Shown piece by piece: positions 52,952-62,100 of a stretch of DNA of 64,000 nt (the stretch's first letter is position 1; each line of letters begins with the position of its first letter). The stretch is from Streptomyces beijiangensis. GTDB lineage: Bacteria; Actinomycetota; Actinomycetes; Streptomycetales; Streptomycetaceae. The stretch lies in the NCBI RefSeq assembly GCF_017315755.1, contig NZ_JAFLRJ010000159.1, forward strand, positions 1 to 64,000. The letters run 5' to 3'. The notes under the pieces are model-generated. The model made no database searches, had not been told where the DNA came from, and saw nothing but the letters and a program-made list of their open reading frames with translations. Made by a program: the position numbers and the translations under genes.

Positions 52952-54361
52952 GTGCCCTACTTCGACGCCGCGTCCTCCGCACCCCTGCATCCCGTCGCCC
53001 GCCAGGCTTTGCAGGCCTCGCTGGACGAGGGATGGGCCGATCCGGCCCGGCTCTACCGGGAGGGGCGGCGCGCCAGACTCCTCATCGACGCGGCGCGCGA
53101 GGCAGCCGCCGAGGCCGTCGGCTGCCGTCCCGACGAGCTCGTCTTCACCTCTTCGGGGACCCGTTCGGTCCATCTGGGAATTGCCGGAGCGCTTGCGGGA
53201 CGTCGGCGTGTCGGACGTCATCTGGTCGTTTCGGCGGTCGAGCACTCCTCGGTGCTCCATTCGGCGGCAGCCCTGGCGGCGGACGGCGGTTCGGTGACCG
53301 AGGTGGCGGTGGACAGGACCGGCGCGGTGACCGCCTCCGCGTTCGCCGCCGCCCTGCGCGAGGACACCGCGCTGGCCTGTCTGCAGTCCGCCAACCACGA
53401 GGTGGGGACAGAGCAGCCCGTCGCCGAAGTTGCCGCCGCATGCCGGGCCGCGGGGGTGCCGCTGCTGGTGGACGCCGCACAGTCGCTGGCCTGGGGCCCG
53501 GTCGACGCACCCTGGTCGCTGCTCACCGCGAGTGCCCACAAATGGGGCGGACCGGCAGGGGTCGGGCTCCTTGCCGTACGAAAAGGTGTGAGGTTCGCTA
53601 CTCAAGGCCCGGCGGACGAACGGGAGTCGGGGCGCTCCCCCGGTTTCGAGAACATCCCGGCGATCGTGGCGGCGGCCGCCTCGCTGCGTGCGGTACGGGC
53701 CGAGGCCGCGGCCGAGTCGCTGCGGCTGCGCGCCCTGGTGGACCGGATCCGGGCACGGGTGGCCGGGGCCGTGCCGGATGTCGAGGTGGTCGGAGATCCG
53801 GTGCGCCGGCTGCCGCACCTCGTCACCTTCTCCTGTCTCTATGTCGACGGGGAGACTCTGCTGCACGAGCTGGACCGGGCCGGTTTCTCGGTGTCGTCCG
53901 GGTCCTCGTGCACCAGTTCCACGCTGACGCCCAGTCATGTGCTGAAGGCGATGGGCGTGCTCTCGGAGGGCAATGTGCGGGTGTCGCTGCCGGTGGGGAC
54001 CGCCGAGGCGGACGTGGAGCGGTTCCTGGAGGTGCTGCCGGCCGCTGTGGAGGGCGTACGCAAGCAGTTGGGGGCTCCGGCCGCGCCCGCCGCGGGAAGC
54101 GGCGGCAGGGAACGCCTGGAGGGCCTGGAGGAGCCGGCGGACCTGGTGGTCGACGCGCTGGGGAAGCTGTGCCCGATCCCGGTGATCGAGCTCGCCAAGG
54201 TCATCGGCGATGTGCCGGTGGGCGGGGTCGTGACGGTGCTGGCCGACGACGAGGCGGCGCGGCTCGACATCCCCGCGTGGTGCGACATGCGTTCGCAGGA
54301 GTACCTGGGGGCGCACCCGGTGGGCGGCGGAACCGCCTACCGGGTGCGGCGCAGCAACTAG
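52952..54361 (+). CDS. Cysteine desulfurase fused to TusA-type sulfurtransferase
   Basis: The 469-residue fusion (GTG 52952) starts with an IscS/NifS-type PLP domain: YFDAASSAPLHP, TSSGTRSVHLGIAG, CLQSANHEVGTEQPV, LLVDAAQSLAW, the PLP Lys in ASAHKWGGPAG and the active Cys in SSGSSCTSSTLTPSH. A C-terminal TusA domain (about 395-469) carries the acceptor Cys in ALGKLCPIPVIELAKV. It can pass persulfide sulfur within one chain. It faces the PfkB-family kinase gene, with a 13-bp tandem repeat filling the space between stops. It probably supplies sulfur for Fe-S clusters or tRNA thiolation. Confidence 0.92.
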   Translation: MPYFDAASSAPLHPVARQALQASLDEGWADPARLYREGRRARLLIDAAREAAAEAVGCRPDELVFTSSGTRSVHLGIAGALAGRRRVGRHLVVSAVEHSSVLHSAAALAADGGSVTEVAVDRTGAVTASAFAAALREDTALACLQSANHEVGTEQPVAEVAAACRAAGVPLLVDAAQSLAWGPVDAPWSLLTASAHKWGGPAGVGLLAVRKGVRFATQGPADERESGRSPGFENIPAIVAAAASLRAVRAEAAAESLRLRALVDRIRARVAGAVPDVEVVGDPVRRLPHLVTFSCLYVDGETLLHELDRAGFSVSSGSSCTSSTLTPSHVLKAMGVLSEGNVRVSLPVGTAEADVERFLEVLPAAVEGVRKQLGAPAAPAAGSGGRERLEGLEEPADLVVDALGKLCPIPVIELAKVIGDVPVGGVVTVLADDEAARLDIPAWCDMRSQEYLGAHPVGGGTAYRVRRSN

Positions 54362-54415
54362 ACGCAGCAACTGGACGCGGCGACTGGAAGCGGCGACTGG
54401 AAGCGGCAATTCAGA
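54351..54415. repeat. 13-bp tandem repeat between convergent stops
   Basis: Five consecutive 13-bp units of the form GCGGCGACTGGAA start at 54351, 54364, 54377, 54390 and 54403. The third and fourth are identical, the others diverged. The array begins in the last codons of the desulfurase gene and ends across the kinase stop (54413-54411). Confidence 0.85.
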
Positions 54416-55385
54416 CGAGGAAGCCCTCGACCTCGGCCGCGGCCTCGTGGCCGTACGCCTTGGTGAAGCGGTCCATGAAGTGGGCGCGGCGCAGGGTGTA
54501 CTCCTGGGTGCCGAGCGTCTCGATGACCAGGGTGGCGAGCATGCAGCCGATCTGGGCGGCGCGCTCCAGGCCGACACCCCAGGAGAGGCCGGAGAGGAAG
54601 CCCGCGCGGAACGCGTCGCCGACGCCCGTCGGGTCGACCTTGGCCTCCTCCTCGGCGCAGCCGACCTCGATCGGGTCGGAGCCGACGGCCTCGATACGGA
54701 CGCCGCGCGAGCCGAGGGTGGTGACGCGGTGGCCGACCTTGCCCAGGATCTCCTTGTCGGTCCAGCCGGTCTTCGACTCGATGAGGCCCTTCTCGTACTC
54801 GTTGGAGAAGAGGTACGTCGCACCCTCGAGCAGCGTGCGGATGTCGTCCCCCGACATGCGCGCGATCTGCTGGGAGAAGTCCGCGGCGAAGGGGATCGAG
54901 CGGGACTTGCACTCCTCGGTGTGCCGGAGCATCGCCTCGGGGTCATCGGCGCCGATCAGGACCAGGTCCAGGCCGCCCACGCGCTCGGCCACCGAGTGGA
55001 GCTCGATCTGGCGGGCCTCGCTCATCGCGCCCGTGTAGAAGGAGCCGATCTGGTTGTGGTCGGAGTCCGTGGTGCAGACGAAGCGCGCGGTGTGCAGCAC
55101 TTCGGAGATACGGACCGATCCGGTGTCGACGCCGTGGCGGTCGAGCCAGGCGCGGTACTCGTCGAAGTCGGAGCCCGCGGCGCCGACCAGGATCGGCTTG
55201 GTGCCGAGCTGGCCCATGCCGAAGCAGATGTTGGCGCCGACGCCCCCGCGCCGCACGTCGAGATTGTCGACGAGGAACGAGAGGGAGACCGTGTGCAGCT
55301 GATCCGCGACCAGTTGGTCGGCGAAGCGGCCGGGGAAGGTCATGAGGTGGTCAGTGGCGATGGAGCCGGTGACTGCGATGCGCAC
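54411..55385 (-). CDS. PfkB-family carbohydrate/adenosine kinase
   Basis: The 324-residue ribokinase-fold enzyme begins at GTG 55385 (VRIAVTGSIATDHLMTFPGR). GGVGANICFGMGQLG, LFSNEYEKGLI and the anion-hole motif VDPTGVGDAFRAGFLSGLSWG with catalytic Asp are complete. The mycobacterial homologue in this cluster (Rv2202c) is an adenosine kinase, so adenosine is the best guess for the substrate. Other sugars are possible. Confidence 0.92.
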   Translation of the reverse strand: MRIAVTGSIATDHLMTFPGRFADQLVADQLHTVSLSFLVDNLDVRRGGVGANICFGMGQLGTKPILVGAAGSDFDEYRAWLDRHGVDTGSVRISEVLHTARFVCTTDSDHNQIGSFYTGAMSEARQIELHSVAERVGGLDLVLIGADDPEAMLRHTEECKSRSIPFAADFSQQIARMSGDDIRTLLEGATYLFSNEYEKGLIESKTGWTDKEILGKVGHRVTTLGSRGVRIEAVGSDPIEVGCAEEEAKVDPTGVGDAFRAGFLSGLSWGVGLERAAQIGCMLATLVIETLGTQEYTLRRAHFMDRFTKAYGHEAAAEVEGFLV

Positions 55386-55516
55386 GGCGAGGACGCTCCT
55401 GTGGAGGAGGGAGGTTGACACTTCACGCTACCGGGTCGGCGGCTGTGCGCCGAAGCCGGGAAACTACCTGATAGTAGGGCTTTTTTCGCAGCGTCCCAGG
55501 TGCGTACGGTGCGGAT

Positions 55517-55699
55517 ATGGCGAACCCTGTCGAACTCAGCCTGATCGAACTCCGCGTCGACTGCGCCCGCATGGCTCCGCACTGGGTCGTGCCCGCCGCA
55601 CCACTGCCCGAACCGGTCCATCCGTCGCTGATTCACGGCATCACCGTCCCGCCCGCATCCGCCCGTCTGATCGACTCGATGTCCCAGTACGGCGACTGA
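55517..55699 (+). CDS. Small conserved hypothetical protein
   Basis: The 60-residue ORF (MANPVELSLIELRVDCARMA) has strong GC bias at codon third positions, unlike the flanking non-coding sequence, which supports real coding. It contains no membrane segment or known motif. The Pro-rich middle (WVVPAAPLPEPVHPSL) may bind a partner. A clear ribosome site is lacking. The following gene starts 111 bp later in the same direction. Confidence 0.6.
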   Translation: MANPVELSLIELRVDCARMAPHWVVPAAPLPEPVHPSLIHGITVPPASARLIDSMSQYGD

Positions 55700-55810
55700 G
55701 GAGCGCCCGGAGGGAACCGTGCGCTCCCCCGTTCCGTCCCACCCGTGTCCCCCGTTGAGGGGATACGACGTACGGCACGGAACGGGAAGCACAAGGCGAA
55801 GGAGCGTGCG

Positions 55811-57241
55811 GTGAGCAGCGAGCGACCTGACAACGACGTGGTGAGCAGCCCCCGGCGGCGGCATTCCCCGCTCGCCGTCACCTCGGTCGCGGCAGCGGTG
55901 CTGCTGGCCGGTGGCGGTGGTGCGTACTGGGCGTCGACCGCCTTCGGCGACGACGGCGGTACGAAGAGCGGTGGTGAGCCCGCGGGCAGGGGCTCTCCTC
56001 CCCCGCTGTCGCTCGGCAACGGCGCCTCGAAGGGCGCCTCGCAGAGCGGCCCGCCGGGGATCGCACCCGGTGAGCCCGACCCGACCGGCGGACGGACCGT
56101 CTACCGGGCCGAGGGGAAACTCCCCGAGGGGAAGGACCGTGCGGCGGTGTACCGCGCGCAGGGCACGGTCTCCGCGGACGAGGTGAGGAAGCTCGCCGGC
56201 GCCCTCGGGTTCACGGACGCGCCGCGGCTGGAGGGGACCGCCTGGAAGGTGGGATCTCCTTCCGGTGGTCCGGGGCCGACGCTGCAGGTCAACAGGGAGG
56301 CGCCAGGCACCTGGACGTACGCACGCGCGGGTCGGGGCGAGGTCCCGCCGAGCGGTGAGGCCGCGGCGGTGAGCGAGCAGGCGGCCAGGGCCGCGGCCGC
56401 TCCCGTGCTGAAGGCGCTGGGCCAGGACGACGCGAAGCTCGACGCGGGCCAACTGATGGGCTCGGTCCGGGTGGTGAACGCCGATCCGGTGATCGACGGG
56501 TTGCCGACGTACGGCTGGATGACCGGGATCCAGGTGGGCGTGGGCAGTCAACTGGTGGGCGGCAGCGGCCAGTTGAAGCATCCAGTCAAGGGCGCGGAGT
56601 ATCCGCTGATCAGCGCGGACGACGCGCTGAAGCAGCTCAACTCCGGTGGCTCGGCCGGTGGTTCGGTCGGTATCGGCGGGTGCGCGACGGTCGCGCCGCT
56701 GGACAGGGCGAGCAAGGAGACACCGGGAAGCCCGTGCCGGAAGGAGTCCCCGGCGCCGCCGCAGACGCTGGCGGTCAGCGGGGCACGGCTGGGGCTCGCG
56801 GTGGAGTTCCTCGACGGCCGGCAGGCGCTCGTACCCTCGTGGCTCTTCGAGGTGAAGCCGGCGGGCGGGGCACAGCACTTCACCGTGGTGCAGCGCGCGG
56901 TGGACCCGCAGTACATCACCGCGCCTTCGATCAGCCCCACCGAGGAGCAGAACCACCCGGGCACCGGCACCGGCACCGACGGGCGGCGCATCGTGTCCTA
57001 CTCCGCCGACGGCCGGAAGCTGACCGTGCACTTCTGGGGCGGGGTGTGCAGCACCTACGGGGCGAGCGCGAGCGAGGACGGATCGGCGGCGCGGGTGACG
57101 GTGACCGAGAAGAAGCCGGAGAAGGGGCGGGTCTGCATCATGATCGCCAAGGATCTGGCGCGGACCGTCACGCTGGACAAGCCGCTGGGCGACCGGAAGG
57201 TCGTGGACGCGTCGAGCGGGCAAACCGTACCGCGGTCGTAG
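55811..57241 (+). CDS. Membrane-anchored extracytoplasmic protein of unknown function
   Basis: The 476-residue protein (GTG 55811, six bases after AAGGAG) has a basic N-terminus, one membrane helix (about 20-45, LAVTSVAAAVLLAGGGGAYWA) and a Gly/Ser/Pro linker. A large extracytoplasmic domain follows. Conserved-looking stretches include VYRAQGTVSADEVRKLAGALGF, TYGWMTGIQVGVGS and VEFLDGRQALVPSWLFEV. Several Cys (GGCATVAP, GSPCRKES, VCSTYG, RVCIM) could form disulfides. The function is not recognisable. It precedes a terminator and converges on the HesB-type gene. Confidence 0.83.
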   Translation: MSSERPDNDVVSSPRRRHSPLAVTSVAAAVLLAGGGGAYWASTAFGDDGGTKSGGEPAGRGSPPPLSLGNGASKGASQSGPPGIAPGEPDPTGGRTVYRAEGKLPEGKDRAAVYRAQGTVSADEVRKLAGALGFTDAPRLEGTAWKVGSPSGGPGPTLQVNREAPGTWTYARAGRGEVPPSGEAAAVSEQAARAAAAPVLKALGQDDAKLDAGQLMGSVRVVNADPVIDGLPTYGWMTGIQVGVGSQLVGGSGQLKHPVKGAEYPLISADDALKQLNSGGSAGGSVGIGGCATVAPLDRASKETPGSPCRKESPAPPQTLAVSGARLGLAVEFLDGRQALVPSWLFEVKPAGGAQHFTVVQRAVDPQYITAPSISPTEEQNHPGTGTGTDGRRIVSYSADGRKLTVHFWGGVCSTYGASASEDGSAARVTVTEKKPEKGRVCIMIAKDLARTVTLDKPLGDRKVVDASSGQTVPRS

Positions 57242-57264
57242 TTCCTTGCGTACGGAAACGACGG

Positions 57265-57300
57265 AGGCGGCGGTCCCGGAGATGTCCGGGGCCGCCGCCT
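57265..57300. terminator. Terminator after the membrane-anchored protein gene
   Basis: Fifteen-base arms (57265-57279 and 57286-57300, one G-T wobble) form a stem 24 bp past the stop. It lies between two convergent genes and could serve both. Confidence 0.85.
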
Positions 57301-57337
57301 TCGTCAGTGCCCGTGCGGCCGAGCCGCACGGTGACGC

Positions 57338-57697
57338 CTAGCTGAACGAGTCGCCGCAGGCGCAGGAGCCCGTGGCGTTCGGGTTGTCGATCGTGAAGCC
57401 CTGCTTCTCGATGGTGTCGACGAAGTCGATCGAGGCGCCGCCCAGGTACGGGGCGCTCATCCGGTCGGTGACGACCTTGACGCCGCCGTCGAACTCCTTG
57501 GTGACATCGCCGTCGAGCGAGCGCTCGTCGAAGAAGAGCTGGTAGCGGAGGCCGGAGCAGCCGCCGGGCTGGACGGCGACACGCAGTGCGAGGTCGTCAC
57601 GGCCTTCCTGGTCGAGCAGGGCCTTGACCTTGCCCGCGGCAGCCTCGGACAGGAGGATGCCGTCGCTGACAGTGGTCTTCTCGTCCGATACGGACAT
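57338..57697 (-). CDS. erpA: HesB/IscA-family iron-sulfur carrier (ErpA-like)
   Basis: The 119-residue A-type carrier starts at ATG 57697 (MSVSDEKTTVSDGILLS), with GGAG eight bases upstream. The three cluster-binding Cys lie in VQPGGCSGLRYQL and SCACGDS at the C-terminus, as in ErpA/IscA. It transfers 4Fe-4S clusters to target enzymes. NadA, a 4Fe-4S enzyme, is encoded divergently 251 bp away, which suggests a functional link. The desulfurase-TusA fusion lies 3 kb upstream. Confidence 0.93.
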   Translation of the reverse strand: MSVSDEKTTVSDGILLSEAAAGKVKALLDQEGRDDLALRVAVQPGGCSGLRYQLFFDERSLDGDVTKEFDGGVKVVTDRMSAPYLGGASIDFVDTIEKQGFTIDNPNATGSCACGDSFS

Positions 57698-57886
57698 CTG
57701 CTTCACTCCCGGGTTGTACGGACTGCTTGCCGACGGATGCAACCGGCGGGGCCGCGGATTCATTCCGGGCCATGGCATAAGTCTTTCCCCTTCATGCTCG
57801 CACACCCGGTCGGGGGTGGGCGCGGTCCGTACCACTTGGGATGCGTCACATCGACACAATGGCCATCGTCAAGGTGACGTAAAGCG

Positions 57887-57901
57887 GTTATGATAGATAA
57901 C
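57887..57901. promoter_or_regulatory. Palindrome over the nadA -10 region
   Basis: GTTAT-GATAG-ATAAC is a perfect 5+5+5 palindrome. It overlaps a -10-like TATGAT (57889-57894) about 55 bp before nadA, so a repressor binding here could block transcription. Confidence 0.45.
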
Positions 57902-57948
57902 GTCATTTCGACGAGAAGTCCTTCTGCGGAGAAGAAAGGGTGCGTGTC

Positions 57949-59121
57949 GTGACCACCGCCCAGCCCCTGGATGTACAGCCCACCCCACTGGCGCTGCTGC
58001 TGCTCGGCCGCGAGGCCGACCCGAAGAGCGAGCGCGGCGTGGAGTGCCCCGGCGACCTGCCGTCCCCGTCCGATCCGGACCTGGTCGAGCGGGCCCGTGC
58101 GGCCAAGGAGAAGCTCGGGGACAAGGTCTTCGTCCTCGGCCACCACTACCAGCGCGACGAGGTCATCCAGTTCGCCGACGTCACCGGTGACTCCTTCAAG
58201 CTCGCCCGCGACGCGGCCGCGAGGCCCGAGGCCGAGTACATCGTCTTCTGCGGTGTGCACTTCATGGCCGAGTCGGCCGACATCCTCACCTCCGACGACC
58301 AGAAGGTCGTCCTGCCCGACCTGGCCGCCGGCTGCTCGATGGCCGACATGGCCACCGCCGAGCAGGTCGCGGAGTGCTGGGACGTACTGACCGAGGCCGG
58401 CATAGCCGAGCAGGTCGTGCCCGTCTCGTACATGAACTCCTCCGCCGACATCAAGGCCTTCACCGGCAAGCACGGCGGCACGATCTGCACCTCGTCGAAC
58501 GCGAAGAAGGCTCTGGAATGGGCCTTCGAGCTGGGCGAGAAGGTGCTCTTCCTCCCGGACCAGCACCTGGGCCGCAACACCGCCGTCCGCGACCTGGGCA
58601 TGTCGCTGGAGGACTGCGTCCTCTACAACCCGCACAAGCCGAACGGCGGGCTGACGGCCGAGGAACTGCGCAACGCCAAGATGATCCTGTGGCGCGGCCA
58701 CTGCTCGGTGCACGGCCGCTTCTCGGTCGATTCGGTGAACGACGTCCGTGAGCGGATTCCGGGTGTACGGGTCCTGGTGCACCCCGAGTGCAAGCACGAG
58801 GTCGTCGCGGCCGCCGACGAGGTCGGCTCCACGGAGTACATCATCAAGGCCCTCGACGCGGCTCCGGCCGGCTCGAAGTGGGCGATCGGGACCGAGCTGA
58901 ACCTGGTGCGCCGGCTCGCCAACGCGCACCCGGACAAGGAGATCGCCTTCCTCGACAAGACGGTCTGCTTCTGCTCGACGATGAACCGGATCGACCTGCC
59001 GCACCTGGTGTGGACGCTGGAGTCCCTCGCCGAGGGCAACCTGGTCAACCGGATCGAGGTCGACCGCGAGACCGAGCAGTTCGCGAAGCTGGCGCTGGAG
59101 CGGATGCTGGCACTGCCGTAG
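57949..59121 (+). CDS. nadA: Quinolinate synthase
   Basis: The 390-residue enzyme makes quinolinate from iminoaspartate and dihydroxyacetone phosphate for NAD synthesis. NadA blocks are VFVLGHHYQRDEVIQFAD, YIVFCGVHFMAESADIL, VPVSYMNSSADIKAF, LFLPDQHLGRNTA, RGHCSVHGRF and VLVHPECKHEVV. Cys in FCGVHFMAE, HPECKHE and CFCSTMN supply the 4Fe-4S ligands. I prefer GTG 57949 (VTTAQPLDVQP), because AAAGGG precedes it by eight bases. GTG 57940 abuts that site. No nadB or nadC lies within view downstream, where an RND gene converges. Confidence 0.95.
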   Translation: MTTAQPLDVQPTPLALLLLGREADPKSERGVECPGDLPSPSDPDLVERARAAKEKLGDKVFVLGHHYQRDEVIQFADVTGDSFKLARDAAARPEAEYIVFCGVHFMAESADILTSDDQKVVLPDLAAGCSMADMATAEQVAECWDVLTEAGIAEQVVPVSYMNSSADIKAFTGKHGGTICTSSNAKKALEWAFELGEKVLFLPDQHLGRNTAVRDLGMSLEDCVLYNPHKPNGGLTAEELRNAKMILWRGHCSVHGRFSVDSVNDVRERIPGVRVLVHPECKHEVVAAADEVGSTEYIIKALDAAPAGSKWAIGTELNLVRRLANAHPDKEIAFLDKTVCFCSTMNRIDLPHLVWTLESLAEGNLVNRIEVDRETEQFAKLALERMLALP

Positions 59122-59149
59122 CCGCCGTGGCACGGCCGCGCACACGGAA

Positions 59150-59182
59150 AGGCCCCGGCACCGAGGAACAGTGCCGGGGCCT
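59150..59182. terminator. Bidirectional terminator between nadA and the RND gene
   Basis: Perfect 12-bp arms (59150-59161 and 59171-59182) with a 9-nt loop lie between two convergent stops (59121 and 59197). Confidence 0.9.
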
Positions 59183-59196
59183 CCCGCTGTCGTGAC

Positions 59197-62100
59197 TCAG
59201 ACGTTCACGGTCTCCTGCTCCGTGTCCGACTGGGCCGGAATACCGGCCTTCTTCTCGCGCTTGGCCGCCTTCTTGGCCGCCCGGCGCTCCTTGCGGAGCT
59301 CCACCAGCGCGTACAGCGTCGGCACCAGGAGGAGCGTCAGCAGCGTCGAGGTGATCAGACCGCCGATCACCACCACCGCGAGCGGCTGCGAGATGAAGCC
59401 GCCCTCGCCCGTGACGCCGAGCGCCATCGGGAGCAGCGCGAAGATCGTCGCGAGAGCCGTCATCAGGATCGGACGCAGCCGGTGGCGGCCGCCTTCCACG
59501 ACGGCCTCGACGACGCCCATGCCCTGCTTGCGGTACTGGTTGATCAGGTCGATCAGCACGATCGCGTTCGTGACCACGATGCCGATGAGCATCAGCATGC
59601 CGATCATCGCCGGGACACCCATCGGGGTGCCGGTGATCACCAGCAGGCCGATGGCGCCGGTGGCGGCGAACGGGATGGAGACCAGCAGGATCAGCGGCTG
59701 GATCAGCGAGCGGAACGTCGCCACCAGCAGCATGAAGACGATCGCGATGGCCGCCAGCATGGCCAGCGCCAGATTGACGAAGGCGTCGCTCTGGTCGGAG
59801 GAGACTCCGCCGATCTCGACGCTCGCGCCCGCGGGGAGCTTCTTCTCGATCTCGTCGATCTTGGACTGGAGGGCGGTCGTGACCGCTCCCGTGTTGTCAC
59901 CCTTGGGCTTCGCCGTGATCGTCGCGGCGCGGGCGCCGTCGATCCTGGTCATCGAGACCGGGCCGGGGACGAGCTTCACCTCGGCGATGTCACCGAGCTT
60001 GACGCGCCCCAGGCTGAGGTTCCTCAGCTGGTCCAGGGTGGTGGCCGGGCGCGAGGACTTGATCACGATGTCGCGCTCGGTGTCGTCCAGGATCGCCTTG
60101 CCCGAGTCGGTGCCGCGCACCGCCTGGGCCACGGCCGCACCCAGCGTCGTCTCGTTGTAGCCCGCGTCGGCCGCCTTGGCGTTGGCCTTCACGGAGATAC
60201 GCGGCACGGACTGCGAGAGGTCGCTCGTGACGTCCTTGGCGTCCTTGAGGCTCGCCACCGCGGCCTGCACCTGGTCGGAGGCCTTGCGCAGGGTGTCGCC
60301 GTCGCCCGCCTTGACCACGACGCTCAGGTTCTGGTCACCGAAGCCGCCGCCCGAGCCGACCGTCGTCTCACCGACGCCGTCGAGCTTGGCCAGCTCCTTC
60401 TCCAGGCGGTCCTGGGTGGCGCTGTAGTCGTCGGCGCTCTTCAGCGTGAGCTGGTACGAGGCCTGGTTGGCGCCCGTACCGCCGCCGAAGGCCGCCATGA
60501 AGCCGGACGAGCCGACCGTGACCTGGTAGTCCTTGATCGTGTCGATCCCGGCGAGGACCGTCTCGACCTTCTTCGCCGCCGCGTCGGCCGCGTCCAGGCT
60601 GGTGCCCGGGGTCAGCTCCTGCTTCAGCGTGAGGGTTTCCTGGTCGCCCTGGTCGAAGAAGTTGGTCTTCAGACCCGAGGCCAGGCCGACGGTGCCGACG
60701 AGGACGACCGCCGCGATGACCAGGCTGGTGATACGACGGCCGGTCGCGAAGCGCAGCACCGGGACGTAGAGGCGCTGCAGCGGGCTGCGGGCCTCCTTCT
60801 CCTCCGCCTTGCGGCGCAGTTCCTCGGGATCGACGCCTTCCGAGCCCTTGGGGGCGCGGAGGAACCAGTACGAGAAGACCGGCACCACGGTGAGCGAGAC
60901 GAGCAGGGAGGCGAGCAGGGCGGCCGTCACCGTGATGGAGAACGAGCCGAAGAGCTGACCCACCATGCCGCCGACCAGGCCGATCGGCAGGAAGACCGCG
61001 ACCGTGGTGAGCGTGGAGGACGTGACCGCTCCGGAGACCTCCTTGACCGCGGCGATGATCGCGGACTGGCGCTCCTCGCCGTAACTGAGGTGACGCTTGA
61101 TGTTCTCCAGGACCACGATCGAGTCGTCGACGACACGGCCGATGGCGATGGTCAGCGCGCCCAGGGTCAGGACGTTGAGGGAGAGGTCACGGGTCCACAG
61201 CACGATCAGCGCCAGGAGGACCGAGAGGGGGATGGAGATGGCCGTCACCAGCGTGGAGCGCAGCGAGGCCAGGAAGATCAGGATGATGATCACGGCGAAG
61301 AGCAGACCGAGGGCGCCCTCGGTGGTGAGGCCGGAGATCGACTTCGAGACGGACGGGCCCTGGTCGAAGATGACCGTGAGGTCGGTGTCGGAGCCGAGGG
61401 CCTTGCGCAGCTCGGGGAGCTTGTCGTCGACGGCGTTCGAGATGCCGACGGCGCTGCCGTTCTGGTCCATCGTGAGCGAGACCGAGAGGCTCGGCTTGCC
61501 GTTGGTGCGGGTGATGGAGACGGCCGTCGCGGGCTGCTCCTTCACCGTGGCCACGTCGCCGAGGCGAACGGGCTTGCCGGGCTTGCCCGTTGCCGACTGC
61601 GGCTGCAGGGCGATGCGCAGGTCCTCGATCTGCTGCACCGAGGTGTAGCCGCCGCCGACCTGGACCGTGCGGCTCTTGCCGTCCTCGGAGAAGTTGCCGG
61701 CCGGCAGCGTCGCGCCGCCCGCCTGCAGCGCCTGGCTGAGCGAGAGGGTGTTGAGACCGGCCGCGGCCAGCTTCTTGTCGTCGGGGGTGACCGTGACCTG
61801 GAGGTCCTGGACGCCGTCGACGCTGACCTGGCCGACACCGTCGATGTCCTGGAGCGCGGGAACGACCGACTTGTCGAGCCGGTCGGCGAGCGCCTGCTGG
61901 TCCTTGGTCGAGGAGACGGCGAGGACGACGGTCGGGATGTCGTCCGTGGAGCCGGCCACGACCTGGGGGTCCACGTCGTCCGGGAGCTGGGCGCGGGCGC
62001 GGTTGACGGCCTGCTGGACGTCGGCGACCAGCTGCTTGGTGCCGTTGCCGTAGTCGAACTGGGCCATGATCACGGCGTTGCCCTCGCTCGCCGTGGAGGT

